Of a stretch of 64,000 nucleotides of DNA, positions 18,084 to 26,686 are shown in pieces. Under the pieces are notes generated by a model that made no database searches, was not told the origin of the DNA, and saw only the letters and a program-made list of their open reading frames with translations. The position numbers and the translations under genes are program-made. The stretch comes from Streptococcus infantis. GTDB taxonomy: Bacteria > Bacillota > Bacilli > Lactobacillales > Streptococcaceae. The stretch lies in NCBI RefSeq assembly GCF_021497965.1, contig NZ_CP046525.1, positions 1,643,668-1,707,667 on the forward strand, read 5' to 3'. Every line of letters starts with the position of its first letter. The stretch's first letter is position 1.

Positions 18084-19867
18084 AAGTTTTCCCCCTTTAT
18101 GTGTTTGAGTGTAGGTTTACGAGTTAAATGTATGTGTCCCTTATACTCCCCTTCTGTTTCAAAGATAATGATGCGGTTCGCACCTTCCTTGAGATAGCTA
18201 TGCGGAATATAAAGCGATAAGGTTGGACCGACATTCCAGAAACGACCTAGATGATGTCCATTGATATAAGCAATCCCTTTCCCAAACTCAGATAAGTCTA
18301 GGTAGGTATCCTTTGGTGCCTCAACTTCAAAGTCATAGGCGTAAAAGGCAGGTTGCCCTTCTGTCCATTCTTTTGAAAAATCAATCTTCTCAGGATTATC
18401 AAGCGGAAGCGGATATTGTTTCCAGTTGAGCAAGAAATGCAAATCTTTACAAACACCTGTGCGAATTCCTTTTCGCTGGGTATCAGCTAAGAATTTGTGC
18501 CCATAGTTGACACGTCCCATATTTTCAATGAGTATATCAATGTTGGAGAGCGCTTTCTTTTTTCCTTGACAAAAGATATCTTCGCCGATTTCTGTCTGGT
18601 ATTGAGTAGCAATCCACTTGCCATCTACAAAGAGCTGTGCTCTATCTCGTCCATCAATAATTCGAATGCGTTCTTCATCTGCATCCCAACTAGCTTCTGT
18701 ACGATAGAGTAGGTAGCCATAACTTTGCCCAAGTTCTTCCATTTTCTTTGGATAGAGACTTTCAATCGGACTTGATAGGTCATCCAAGGTTTCAAATAGA
18801 GAAACTTTCTCGACTAGCGAAATTGCTTCAACTTCCATACTTTCCTTGTAAAGTGGCTCAGATTGCGGATACTCAGGATAGTGAGTCGCCATCATCTCCT
18901 TCACTGCGAAATATTTAGCAGTTGGATTTCCAGCTTCGTCTAAAAGACCGTCATAATCATAAGAAGTTACTTGTGGTAAATCAATCGTTCCTCGAGCTGA
19001 GCAACCATTCATAAAACCAAAGTTTGTTCCACCGTGGAACATGTAAAGGTTGATAGAGCCTAGCTCCAAAACCTCGCGAACTGCTTGGGCTAATTCTTCT
19101 GGATCACGCTTGATGATAGGTTCTTTCCAACGATTAAACCAGCCATCCCAGAATTCCATACACATGAGTGGCCATTTCTTGCCATACTCATCTAAGAATT
19201 CTTGCATCTGTGAAAAATTATAAGTAGCTTTGGAACCAAAGTTCCCAGTCACAAAGAGATCATCCTCAATTAAGGTACCTGCCTTAAGAGTTGCTCGCCA
19301 TGGACCATCTGATGTGAAAAGCGGACAAGTAACTGCTCGTTCTTCCATCAAACGTCGAATTTCCCTCAAGTAGGTCTTGTCTTCACCATATGAGCCATAC
19401 TCATTTTCGACTTGCATCATGAGAATGTTCCCACCGTTTTCCAATAATCTCGGAACTAGACGTGGAAGTAACTGATCATAGTAGTGCCCAACCATTTCAA
19501 TGAAAGCTGGATCAGACGATCGAATTCTCATCTCCTTGGTCAAGAGCCATGCAGGTAAACCACCGAATTCCCACTCTGCACAGATAAATGGAGAAGGACG
19601 TACAATTGCGTATAAGCCCAGATCTTGTGCAGTTTGAAGAAATTTCTCTAAATCAAGATTTCCTTCAAAGTTAAACTCTCCTTCAGCAGGTTCATGCATA
19701 TTCCAAGGAACATACGTCTCAACTGTGTTAAAACCTAAAGCCTTGAGGTTATACAATGAATGATGCCAATCTTCCGCAGGAACTCTAAAATAGTGAATGG
19801 CACCGGACAAAATCTTGAATGGTTTTCCTTCCAGATAGAAATCATCTTTAATTTCAAATCTCGCCAT
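18080..19867 (-). CDS. bgaC: Beta-galactosidase BgaC (GH35)
   Basis: 595-residue GH35 exo-beta-galactosidase, in pneumococcus specific for Gal-beta-1,3-GlcNAc and found at the cell surface despite lacking a signal peptide; none is seen here either. Acid/base Glu156 in QVENEYG and nucleophile Glu238 in CMEFWDG are present, as are Trp240 and Trp243, which shape the substrate pocket in the pneumococcal structure. C-terminal galactose-binding-like domains follow. The ATG is preceded by GGGGAGGAAGA. First gene of the operon. Confidence 0.96.
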   Translation of the reverse strand: MARFEIKDDFYLEGKPFKILSGAIHYFRVPAEDWHHSLYNLKALGFNTVETYVPWNMHEPAEGEFNFEGNLDLEKFLQTAQDLGLYAIVRPSPFICAEWEFGGLPAWLLTKEMRIRSSDPAFIEMVGHYYDQLLPRLVPRLLENGGNILMMQVENEYGSYGEDKTYLREIRRLMEERAVTCPLFTSDGPWRATLKAGTLIEDDLFVTGNFGSKATYNFSQMQEFLDEYGKKWPLMCMEFWDGWFNRWKEPIIKRDPEELAQAVREVLELGSINLYMFHGGTNFGFMNGCSARGTIDLPQVTSYDYDGLLDEAGNPTAKYFAVKEMMATHYPEYPQSEPLYKESMEVEAISLVEKVSLFETLDDLSSPIESLYPKKMEELGQSYGYLLYRTEASWDADEERIRIIDGRDRAQLFVDGKWIATQYQTEIGEDIFCQGKKKALSNIDILIENMGRVNYGHKFLADTQRKGIRTGVCKDLHFLLNWKQYPLPLDNPEKIDFSKEWTEGQPAFYAYDFEVEAPKDTYLDLSEFGKGIAYINGHHLGRFWNVGPTLSLYIPHSYLKEGANRIIIFETEGEYKGHIHLTRKPTLKHIKGENL

Positions 19868-19890
19868 TCTTCCTCCCCTAAAAACGAAAA

Positions 19891-19905
19891 AGTTTGCGCT
19901 TTCAT
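19891..19905 (-). promoter_or_regulatory. cre site (CcpA) in the bgaC leader
   Basis: Minus strand ATGAAAGCGCAAACT matches WTGNAANCGNWNNCW at every defined base. It lies 15-29 bp downstream of the -10, just after the start of transcription, so CcpA would block elongation or initiation when glucose is present. Confidence 0.8.
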
Positions 19906-19911
19906 GTATTG

Positions 19912-19926
19912 TTATATCAACTATAA
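19912..19926. promoter_or_regulatory. Possible operator for the divergent GntR regulator
   Basis: TTATA-5 nt-TATAA palindrome overlapping the bgaC -10. Its position fits a repressor site for the adjacent GntR/HutC protein; the sequence is AT-rich so this is only a candidate. Confidence 0.3.
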
Positions 19927-19948
19927 ACTAATCGGGGGTTAATGTCAA
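19920..19948 (-). promoter_or_regulatory. bgaC operon promoter
   Basis: TTGACA (19943-19948), 17 bp, TATAGT (19920-19925) on the minus strand. The remainder of the 324-bp bgaC-bgaR intergenic region (19949-20150) is AT-rich and shows no other clear signal. Confidence 0.85.
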
Positions 19949-20149
19949 TACCTTTTGAAATTTTCTTTAAAATTTTTCTATTTTTTTACTGAATCTTTTC
20001 TAAAAACCTTCTCAAAGCCCGTTAAATCAACATTTTGAAAAAACAAGCAAAAATAAGGAATAAAACACAAATTATTTATATGTATTCTAATTTCTTATTC
20101 CGATATTTTAAATTTTTCCAGTGCTTTTCTACTCTTTTTTTCGATTTTA

Positions 20150-20158
20150 TGTTAAAAT
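20150..20158 (+). promoter_or_regulatory. bgaR promoter, extended -10
   Basis: TGTTAAAAT with the -10 hexamer TAAAAT at 20153-20158, 34 bp before the regulator ATG. No convincing -35. Confidence 0.5.
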
Positions 20159-20191
20159 CATAAATGGAGAAGGAAAAAATGAGGTGAAAAT

Positions 20192-20908
20192 ATGGCAATT
20201 CCAAAGTATCAATACATTAAAGATGAATTGAAAAATAAGATCATTTCTGGTCAATTTGCTAGTGGAGATAAATTCTACACTGAAGCAGAATTGATTTCCA
20301 TGTATGATGTTAGTTCAATCACAGTAGTTCGTGCCTTGAATGACCTTGCTAAAGACGGATACATTGTTCGTCAACAAGGTAAAGGAACATTCGTAGCTCG
20401 TGCTCGCAAGCATAAACTCGTTGAATTTTCTGATGTAGAAATCTTCGAGACCAAAGACGATAAGGTAACCGTTCTTTCTATCGAACGCGGGAACGATCTT
20501 AAATATCTAGAAAAGCTCGGCCTACGTGGTGATCAATTCTACTACAAGATTGAACGTGTTCGTGAAACAAACGGCATCACCTATATCTATCATAGTTCAT
20601 ACATCCCTGAACAATACATCAATGCCAACTATCCAAACCTTGAATACTATAGTTCTATCTATACTCGTTTCAAATTGGACTACCACATTCACATGAATGA
20701 CGAGCATTTTGAAGAAATTAATGAAATTGTATTTCCAACTCCAGAACATGCCGCTTCCATCCTAGGAATCGACACTCAATTCCCAACTGTTTTCCAAACT
20801 AGGACAACTAAGCTTGAAGCAACTGGTCAAGTTTTGGAATACATCGAAACTTATAAACGTTCTGATTTCTACAAAATTAAATTCATCTCTTGTGACCGTG
20901 GTCACTAA
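20192..20908 (+). CDS. bgaR: GntR/HutC family regulator of the bga operon
   Basis: 238 residues: N-terminal winged helix (KNKIISGQFASGDKFYTEAE, ITVVRALNDLAKDGYIVR, GKGTFVA) and a C-terminal UTRA ligand-binding domain. In pneumococcus the orthologue BgaR represses the divergent bgaC-PTS operon. The ligand is probably a sugar phosphate. AGGTGAAAAT precedes the ATG. Confidence 0.92.
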   Translation: MAIPKYQYIKDELKNKIISGQFASGDKFYTEAELISMYDVSSITVVRALNDLAKDGYIVRQQGKGTFVARARKHKLVEFSDVEIFETKDDKVTVLSIERGNDLKYLEKLGLRGDQFYYKIERVRETNGITYIYHSSYIPEQYINANYPNLEYYSSIYTRFKLDYHIHMNDEHFEEINEIVFPTPEHAASILGIDTQFPTVFQTRTTKLEATGQVLEYIETYKRSDFYKIKFISCDRGH

Positions 20909-20917
20909 TGTTTAAAA

Positions 20918-20945
20918 GCCTGAGACAACTGTCTCAGGTTTTTTA
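20918..20945 (+). terminator. Terminator after bgaR
   Basis: CCTGAGACA / TGTCTCAGG stem followed by TTTTTT, 10 bp past the stop. Confidence 0.88.
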
Positions 20946-21097
20946 TATACCCATTATAGCATCAGCTCCCTTTCCTGAAAATAGCATTTCAAACAATTCT
21001 ATAATTAGTAACCTTTTTACTAAAAAATAGTCAAAACTTGGAAAATATATCTTAATTTATAATTTATTCTATTTTTTATAGTAATTTCCTCAAAAAC

Positions 21098-21126
21098 TTG
21101 ACTTTATTTTTATTTGAACATACAAT
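21098..21126 (+). promoter_or_regulatory. Promoter of the strH relic
   Basis: TTGACT (21098-21103), 17 bp, TACAAT (21121-21126). Intact although the gene is broken. A cre-like sequence with one mismatch follows at 21139-21152. Confidence 0.75.
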
Positions 21127-21175
21127 AAAGCCAGCATGTGAAAACCCTATCAAAAATGCGAAAAGGAGGTTTTTA

Positions 21176-21691
21176 ATGAAACCAGAAAACAAATAGCGCT
21201 TCTCTATTCGTAAGTACGCAATCGGAGCAGCGTCTGTATTAATTGGATTTGCTTTTCAAGCCCAGGCTGTTGCGGCTGACGGAGTTGTACCTGTCACAAC
21301 AGAGGATCGGCCTACTGTCCAAACTAATGGAGAATCCGCTCCACAAACGAGTGAAGAAAAATTAGAGACTGCTCCATCAACAGAAAATGTAGCTCCAACT
21401 GCTCCAGTAGCAACTACAACTACTGAAGCTCCAAAAGTTGAAGCTACTCCTTCTCCTGCTGTAGAAGATCCTGCTAAAAACGAGGTCGCTCCAGAAAAAT
21501 CAGAAGTAACTGAAGAAGCTAAGAAGATAGAATCTGAAAAAGAAGAAAACAAAGAAGCTGCTCAAGTCGAAGCCCCTTCAGCCAAAGAATATAAACTTCC
21601 TGAAACAGGAAGTCAAAGTTCAGAATGGTTGATTGCTACAGGTTTGATGGCTGCACTCACAGCTTATGGACTTAGCAAGAAAAAAGATTAA
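21176..21691 (+). pseudogene. strH: Truncated strH relic: LPXTG surface protein with stop at codon 7
   Basis: An ATG at 21176 with AAAAGGAGG reads MKPENK, then TAG at 21194-21196, then 164 open codons to TAA at 21691. After the stop come the YSIRK-type signal (RFSIRKYAIGAASVLIGFAF) and signal-peptide end (FQAQAVAADG), a Thr/Glu/Ala/Pro-rich linker, and a sorting signal: LPETG at 21596-21610, a hydrophobic segment and tail SKKKD. Both ends match pneumococcal StrH, the surface exo-beta-N-acetylglucosaminidase that sits at exactly this place between bgaR and purB, but the GH20 catalytic repeats (over 1000 residues) are missing. No ATG, GTG or TTG restart precedes the signal peptide. Internal deletion plus nonsense mutation is the simplest reading. 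Confidence 0.85.
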
Positions 21692-21699
21692 GCACAAAT

Positions 21700-21728
21700 A
21701 AAAAAGCGAGATACAATCTCGCTTTTTA
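21700..21728. terminator. Bidirectional terminator between strH relic and purB
   Basis: AAAAAGCGAGAT / ATCTCGCTTTTT, a 12-bp perfect stem with a 3-nt loop, T-runs both ways. Confidence 0.9.
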
Positions 21729-21737
21729 TTGTTGTCA

Positions 21738-23036
21738 TTAGTCACCCAAACCGATACGTTCGAAGATTTCATCCACACGTTTGGTGTAGTAAGTTGGGTT
21801 GAAGATTTCGTCGATTTCTTCTTGAGTGAGGCGTGATGTTACTTCTGGATCTGCTTCAAGAAGTGGTTTGAAGTCTACTTGGTTATCCCATGATTGGGCT
21901 GTCTTAGGTTGAACAAGGTCGTAAGCTTGCTCACGTGTCATGCCTTTTTCAATCAAAGTCAACATAGCACGCTGGCTGAAGATCAAACCAAATGTAGAGT
22001 TCATGTTGCGGATCATGTTTTCTGGGAAGACTGTCAAGTTCTTAACGATGTTTCCGAAACGGTTGAGCATGTAGTCAATCAAGATGGTTGTGTCTGGTGC
22101 GATGATACGCTCAGCTGATGAGTGAGAGATATCACGTTCATGCCAAAGGGCTACGTTTTCATAAGCTGTTACCATGTGACCACGGATAACACGCGCAAGA
22201 CCGGTCATGTTTTCAGAACCGATAGGGTTACGTTTGTGAGGCATAGCTGAAGAACCTTTTTGACCTTTGGCAAAGAACTCTTCCACTTCACGTTGTTCTG
22301 ATTTTTGAAGACCACGAATTTCAGTCGCCATACGCTCGATAGAAGTTGCGATGCTCGCAAGAACTGCAAAGTACTCAGCGTGAAGGTCACGAGGAAGGAC
22401 CTGTGTCGAGATTTCTTGGGCACGGATACCCAATTTGTCGCAGACGTATTTTTCAACGAATGGTGGGATGTTGGCAAAGTTACCAACCGCACCAGAAATC
22501 TTACCAGCTTCCACACCAGCAGCTGCATGCTCGAAACGCTCGATGTTACGTTTCATTTCGCTGTACCAGGTCGCTAATTTGAGACCGAAAGTTGTCGGCT
22601 CAGCGTGCACACCATGGGTACGCCCCATCATGATGGTGAACTTGTGTTCTTTCGCTTTGTCAGCGATGATATTGAGGAAGTTTTCAAGATCCTTGCGGAT
22701 GATGTCGTTGGCTTGTTTGTAGAGGTAACCATAGGCCGTATCCACCACGTCTGTAGAAGTCAAACCATAGTGAACCCACTTACGCTCTTCACCAAGCGTT
22801 TCAGAAACCGCACGTGTAAATGCAACCACATCGTGACGAGTTTGCTGCTCGATTTCCAAAATACGGTCAATGTCAAAATCCGCCTTCTCGCGAATCAAAG
22901 CCACATCTTCCTTAGGGATTTCTCCCAACTCAGCCCATGCTTCATCAGCCAAGATTTCCACCTCAAGCCAAGCACGGTATTTATTTTCTTCAGTCCAAAT
23001 GTTCGCCATCTCTGGGCGAGAGTATCGTTCGATCAT
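21738..23036 (-). CDS. purB: Adenylosuccinate lyase
   Basis: 432 residues. Removes fumarate from SAICAR and from adenylosuccinate in purine and AMP synthesis. Fumarase/aspartase superfamily signature [11 protein letters not shown], and the TSTDVVDTA and [14 protein letters not shown] segments carrying catalytic His residues. Last gene of the purine cluster; a 160-bp gap with a hairpin repeat separates it from the 75-residue gene. Confidence 0.97.
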   Translation of the reverse strand: MIERYSRPEMANIWTEENKYRAWLEVEILADEAWAELGEIPKEDVALIREKADFDIDRILEIEQQTRHDVVAFTRAVSETLGEERKWVHYGLTSTDVVDTAYGYLYKQANDIIRKDLENFLNIIADKAKEHKFTIMMGRTHGVHAEPTTFGLKLATWYSEMKRNIERFEHAAAGVEAGKISGAVGNFANIPPFVEKYVCDKLGIRAQEISTQVLPRDLHAEYFAVLASIATSIERMATEIRGLQKSEQREVEEFFAKGQKGSSAMPHKRNPIGSENMTGLARVIRGHMVTAYENVALWHERDISHSSAERIIAPDTTILIDYMLNRFGNIVKNLTVFPENMIRNMNSTFGLIFSQRAMLTLIEKGMTREQAYDLVQPKTAQSWDNQVDFKPLLEADPEVTSRLTQEEIDEIFNPTYYTKRVDEIFERIGLGD

Positions 23037-23063
23037 TGTTTAATTTTCCTTTCTGTTGATGTT

Positions 23064-23165
23064 CCACTTAAGTGGGGCGGACGTCAGCAGCTTCCTTTGG
23101 AATCTCATGACTAAATCTTGAGCCTAAAGTCTCAAGATTTCCGTCGCTTACGCTTTCCCCACAGC
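23064..23165. repeat. Structured repeat element A between purB and the 75-aa gene
   Basis: Begins with the palindrome CCACTTAAGTGG (23064-23075), has a central 10-bp hairpin (AAATCTTGAG 23113-23122 / CTCAAGATTT 23131-23140) and ends CCCCACAGCG. A second copy with the same layout and related sequence lies at 25040-25150. Not recognisable as BOX or RUP from memory. Confidence 0.6.
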
Positions 23166-23197
23166 GTGAAACATCCGTTTAACGAACAAAAGTCGTT

Positions 23198-23425
23198 TTA
23201 TTCAAATTCTTCTTTCCCAATCCACACAGATGGGTAGTGATCTAGTGTATTCAAATCCGTATCCAGCGGGACATCATAGATAGCTAAATAGTTTTCAGGA
23301 TATTGAGCCGTTAGCTCTTCATACTTAGCTTTCACTTTTTCGTGATCGCTACTAGCATACAAGACTTCGACGACTGCTCCAGTCTTCTCTTTTTCGACGA
23401 ATGCGTTGACGATGAGTTGTATCAT
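23198..23425 (-). CDS. Conserved hypothetical small protein of the purine cluster
   Basis: 75 residues (MIQLIVNAFVEKEKTG to SVWIGKEEFE), no membrane segment. Pneumococcus has an orthologue at the same place between purK and purB. The pattern resembles a small alpha/beta fold; no named function is recognised. The ATG at 23425 has AGGA 7 nt upstream; an in-frame GTG six bases earlier is too close to the site. Starts 10 bp after the purK stop. Confidence 0.8.
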   Translation of the reverse strand: MIQLIVNAFVEKEKTGAVVEVLYASSDHEKVKAKYEELTAQYPENYLAIYDVPLDTDLNTLDHYPSVWIGKEEFE

Positions 23426-23434
23426 AGGCACGTC

Positions 23435-24526
23435 CTAAAAATCAATCCCTTTCCCAAACTCCTCAACCTTATCCGGCACACTACTAAACAAAGTCACATG
23501 TCCCATCTTGCGGTTGTGCTTCGCTTCTATTTTACCATACATGTGGAGGTGGGCGCTTGGATTTTCTGTGACATATTTTTCAGCAGCCTCGACGTGTTGG
23601 CCGAGAACATTGAGCATAACAGCAGGAGCATGAAGGTGAATTGCTGGGAGTGGTGCTCCGAGAACGCCCAAGATATGAGTATCAAACTGGGAGAAGTCAC
23701 AAGCTTCAATCGAGTAATGGCCTGAATTGTGTGGACGTGGCGCGATTTCGTTGACAATGATGTCATCAGCTGTCGCAAACATTTCCACGCAAAGGGTTCC
23801 AGAAAGGTTTAGTTGTTCAGCAATTCGCACAGCCATAGCTTTGGCTTTTTCAGCTAGACTTTCTGAAATGCGAGCAGGCACAATTGTTTTTGAAAGAATG
23901 TTGTTGCGGTGGATATTTTCCTGAACAGGGAAGACTGTCACGTCCTTGCCATTACCTGACACGATGACAGAAATTTCAAGGTCGAAGTTGACAAATTCTT
24001 CCAAGACACAGTCTGCTGAGTCAGCTAGCGCATAGGCTTCTGCCAAATCTGCTTCTGAGCGAATGACTTTTTGTCCGTGTCCATCATAGCCACCTGTCGC
24101 AGTCTTGAGGACATAGTTTTTCGACAATTCGATATCTGTCAAGTCTTGGCTTGATGTCACAACCTTGTAAGGTGCCACAGTGACTTGGGCCTTGTTAGAA
24201 AGAAAGTCCTTCTCAAAGATCCGGTTTTGGGAGATACGAAGTAGGTCGGTCCCTTGTGGGAGCTGTCCTTCTTTGATAACGGCATCCAAACCATCAGCAT
24301 CGACATTTTCAAATTCATAAGTGAGAACATCACAGCGATCAGCCAACTGACGAAGGGCATCTACGTCGTCGTAAGGGGCCACAATGATTTCCGCCACACG
24401 AGAGGCCGGGCAATCCGCTGCAGGATCCAGCGTGATAACCTTGTGACCCATGTAGATAGCAGAAATGGCCATCATCTGACCAAGCTGGCCACCACCGATA
24501 ATTCCGATTGTTTTAGATGAGCTCAT
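23435..24526 (-). CDS. purK: 5-(carboxyamino)imidazole ribonucleotide synthase
   Basis: 363 residues of the ATP-grasp superfamily. Makes N5-CAIR from AIR, bicarbonate and ATP. N-terminal [17 protein letters not shown]-grasp core with YDGHGQKV and [15 protein letters not shown], and [17 protein letters not shown]. The ATG at 24526 (MSSSKTIG) follows AGAGGAG; overlaps purE by 14 bp. Confidence 0.96.
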   Translation of the reverse strand: MSSSKTIGIIGGGQLGQMMAISAIYMGHKVITLDPAADCPASRVAEIIVAPYDDVDALRQLADRCDVLTYEFENVDADGLDAVIKEGQLPQGTDLLRISQNRIFEKDFLSNKAQVTVAPYKVVTSSQDLTDIELSKNYVLKTATGGYDGHGQKVIRSEADLAEAYALADSADCVLEEFVNFDLEISVIVSGNGKDVTVFPVQENIHRNNILSKTIVPARISESLAEKAKAMAVRIAEQLNLSGTLCVEMFATADDIIVNEIAPRPHNSGHYSIEACDFSQFDTHILGVLGAPLPAIHLHAPAVMLNVLGQHVEAAEKYVTENPSAHLHMYGKIEAKHNRKMGHVTLFSSVPDKVEEFGKGIDF

Positions 24527-25004
24527 TGCTAGACTCCTCTGCGATTTTTCCTTGTTCTTCAGCAAAATTAGCAAGTGCAGTCGCGATGGTTTCGTCTTCT
24601 ACTGAGAGGAGACGGAGGGCAAAGAGGGCAGCGTTTGTCGCTCCTGCTTCACCAATGGCCATTGTTGCGACAGGCACTCCACCTGGCATCTGAACGATGG
24701 AATAGAGCGAGTCCACACCGCTAAGAGCACGTGATTTGACGGGTACCCCGATAACAGGAAGGGTTGTTTTCGCTGCGACCATCCCTGGCAAATGGGCTGC
24801 GCCACCCGCACCGGCGATGATAACCTTGATGCCACGGCTACGTGCTTCTTCGGCATGTTTGAACATGAGATCTGGTGTACGGTGAGCGGAAACAACTTTC
24901 TTTTCGTAGGCTACACCGAAGCGGTCTAAGACTTCTGCTGTTTTTTGCATGGTTGCCCAGTCGGATTTTGAGCCCATAATAATGGAAATTACTGGTTTAG
25001 TCAT
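24513..25004 (-). CDS. purE: N5-carboxyaminoimidazole ribonucleotide mutase
   Basis: 163 residues. Converts N5-CAIR to CAIR. Class I PurE signature [14 protein letters not shown] at the N terminus, [11 protein letters not shown] with the catalytic His, and [16 protein letters not shown]. Coupled to purK by overlap. Confidence 0.97.
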   Translation of the reverse strand: MTKPVISIIMGSKSDWATMQKTAEVLDRFGVAYEKKVVSAHRTPDLMFKHAEEARSRGIKVIIAGAGGAAHLPGMVAAKTTLPVIGVPVKSRALSGVDSLYSIVQMPGGVPVATMAIGEAGATNAALFALRLLSVEDETIATALANFAEEQGKIAEESSNELI

Positions 25005-25039
25005 AATTTTTCCTTTTTCTTCTTTTTGATAATGGTCTT

Positions 25040-25212
25040 AGGTGGTGGGGACGGAAGCAAACCTTCGGTTTCATTCCTAAACTTTGAGCCTAAGGTCTCA
25101 AAGTTTCCCCCGACCAGAACAGATCCTGCTCTGGTCCTTTCACCACGGCGACCATTATTGGGTTTGGCGACTTCGTCGCCTAATATAGCACTGATATTCG
25201 AAAACTCGAATA
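25040..25212. repeat. Structured repeat element B: five successive hairpins between purE and purD
   Basis: The 289-bp gap holds separate hairpins: AAACC/GGTTT (25059-25071), AAACTTTGAG/CTCAAAGTTT (25079-25106), GACCAGA-CAG/CTG-TCTGGTC (25112-25136), GGCGAC/GTCGCC (25166-25180) and TATTCGA/TCGAATA (25195-25212). The second shares TGAGCCTAA and GTCTCAA with element A. Open frames here on both strands look incidental. Confidence 0.65.
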
Positions 25213-25293
25213 AAATCACAGAGCGACAAGGCAAAGCGACGAAGATAGAACTAAAGTTCATCACGGAGCTTTAACACAGTCAATCGAAGATTT

Positions 25294-26565
25294 TTAAAGA
25301 GTTTTATTTATTGCCTTGCTACCGATATCTTTACGGTAGAAGAGGCCTTCTGTGTTTTGTTTGTTAAGTTCGCTGTAGATGGTATTTTGGGCTTCTTTGA
25401 CGGTATCTGCTGTGGTGACGAGCATATAGACACGTCCGCCATTTGAGAGGAGGTCTTGGCCATTTTCAGCGAATTTGGCTCCAGCATAGTAGGTGATGAT
25501 GTCGCTATCTGTCTTGGCTGGAAGCTTGACACCCTTCTCATAAGCGAGTGGATAGCCGTTTGAGGCTACAACTACGCCCAATGTCACACCCTTGTCCGTC
25601 CAAGTGATGGCTGGCTCTTTGCCATTCAAAATGTCAGTGATATTTTGCGCAAAGTCAGATGTCAAACGAGGCAAGATGATTTGTGTTTCAGGATCACCAA
25701 AACGTGAGTTGAACTCGATGACTTTCGGTCCATCAGCTGCCAAGATTAGCCCCGCATAAAGGACACCAAGGTACGGACGACCTTCTTTGATCATACCTTC
25801 AAGAACGGGCTTGACAATCGTGTCAACCGCTGTGTCAACCACGCTCTGTGGTAAGTGAGGAACTGGTGCATAGGCACCCATTCCACCAGTGTTAGGACCC
25901 TTGTCGCCATCATAAGCACGTTTGTGGTCCTGAGCCGTTGGCATGATATAGAACTTGTCTCCATTGACAAAGGCAAAGAGAGAGAACTCTTCCCCTTCAA
26001 GGAATTCCTCGATGACCACACGCGCACCTGAATCACCGAATTTATTGTCCAAAAGCATCTCGTGAGCAGCTTCGACGGCTTGCTCAACTGTCTCCGCAAC
26101 GACGACCCCTTTCCCAAGGGCCAAACCGTCTGCCTTGACGACGATTGGAGCGCCTTTCTCCTCGATGTAGGCCTTGGCTTCCTCAAAATTTGAAAATGTG
26201 CCATAGGCTGCTGTCGGAACATCGTATTTGACCATGATTTCCTTAGCAAAATCCTTAGACCACTCCAGCTCAGCCGCAGCCTTGGTCGGACCAAAGGCTT
26301 TGAGTCCAGCCGCATTGAAATCATCCACGATACCAGCTGCAAGGGCATCATCTGGACCGATAAAGGTCCAAGCAATATCGTTGACTTTTGCGAAGTCAAT
26401 CAATTTAGAATGTTCGGAAATAGAGATATTTACCAATTCCAAACCATCCAGAGTCATCCCGTCATTTCCAGGAGCTACAAAGACATTTTTAACATCTTTT
26501 GATTCAAGCAACTTCTTAGCAATCGCATGTTCACGACCACCCGAACCGACAACTAACAGCTTCAT
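25294..26565 (-). CDS. purD: Phosphoribosylamine-glycine ligase
   Basis: 423 residues, ATP-grasp fold. Makes GAR from phosphoribosylamine, glycine and ATP. Starts MKLLVVGSGGREHAIAKKL, with PIVVKADGLALGKGVVVA (ATP binding) and EFNSRFGDPETQ (metal/ATP site). The terminal SKAINKTL is normal length. Confidence 0.97.
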   Translation of the reverse strand: MKLLVVGSGGREHAIAKKLLESKDVKNVFVAPGNDGMTLDGLELVNISISEHSKLIDFAKVNDIAWTFIGPDDALAAGIVDDFNAAGLKAFGPTKAAAELEWSKDFAKEIMVKYDVPTAAYGTFSNFEEAKAYIEEKGAPIVVKADGLALGKGVVVAETVEQAVEAAHEMLLDNKFGDSGARVVIEEFLEGEEFSLFAFVNGDKFYIMPTAQDHKRAYDGDKGPNTGGMGAYAPVPHLPQSVVDTAVDTIVKPVLEGMIKEGRPYLGVLYAGLILAADGPKVIEFNSRFGDPETQIILPRLTSDFAQNITDILNGKEPAITWTDKGVTLGVVVASNGYPLAYEKGVKLPAKTDSDIITYYAGAKFAENGQDLLSNGGRVYMLVTTADTVKEAQNTIYSELNKQNTEGLFYRKDIGSKAINKTL

Positions 26566-26648
26566 CTCTCAACCTCTTTTGCGAATTATTTACTAACATT
26601 ATATCATAAACGTTCGTTTTAATCTTGTTTCACTTAGCATTTTAAACC

Positions 26649-26682
26649 AAAAAAGGAAAGAAACTGTTTTCTTCCCTTCTAT
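26649..26682 (-). terminator. Possible terminator after purH
   Basis: GGAAGAAAAC / GTTTCTTTCC imperfect stem followed by TTTTTT on the minus strand in the 121-bp purH-purD gap. Confidence 0.4.
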
Positions 26683-26686
26683 TTTC

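Noticed and set aside
25001-25264. 87-codon ORF on the minus strand and an 82-codon ORF on the plus strand between purE and purD
   Set aside because: Both run through consecutive hairpins, have odd composition and no ribosome-binding site; they look like by-products of the repeat.
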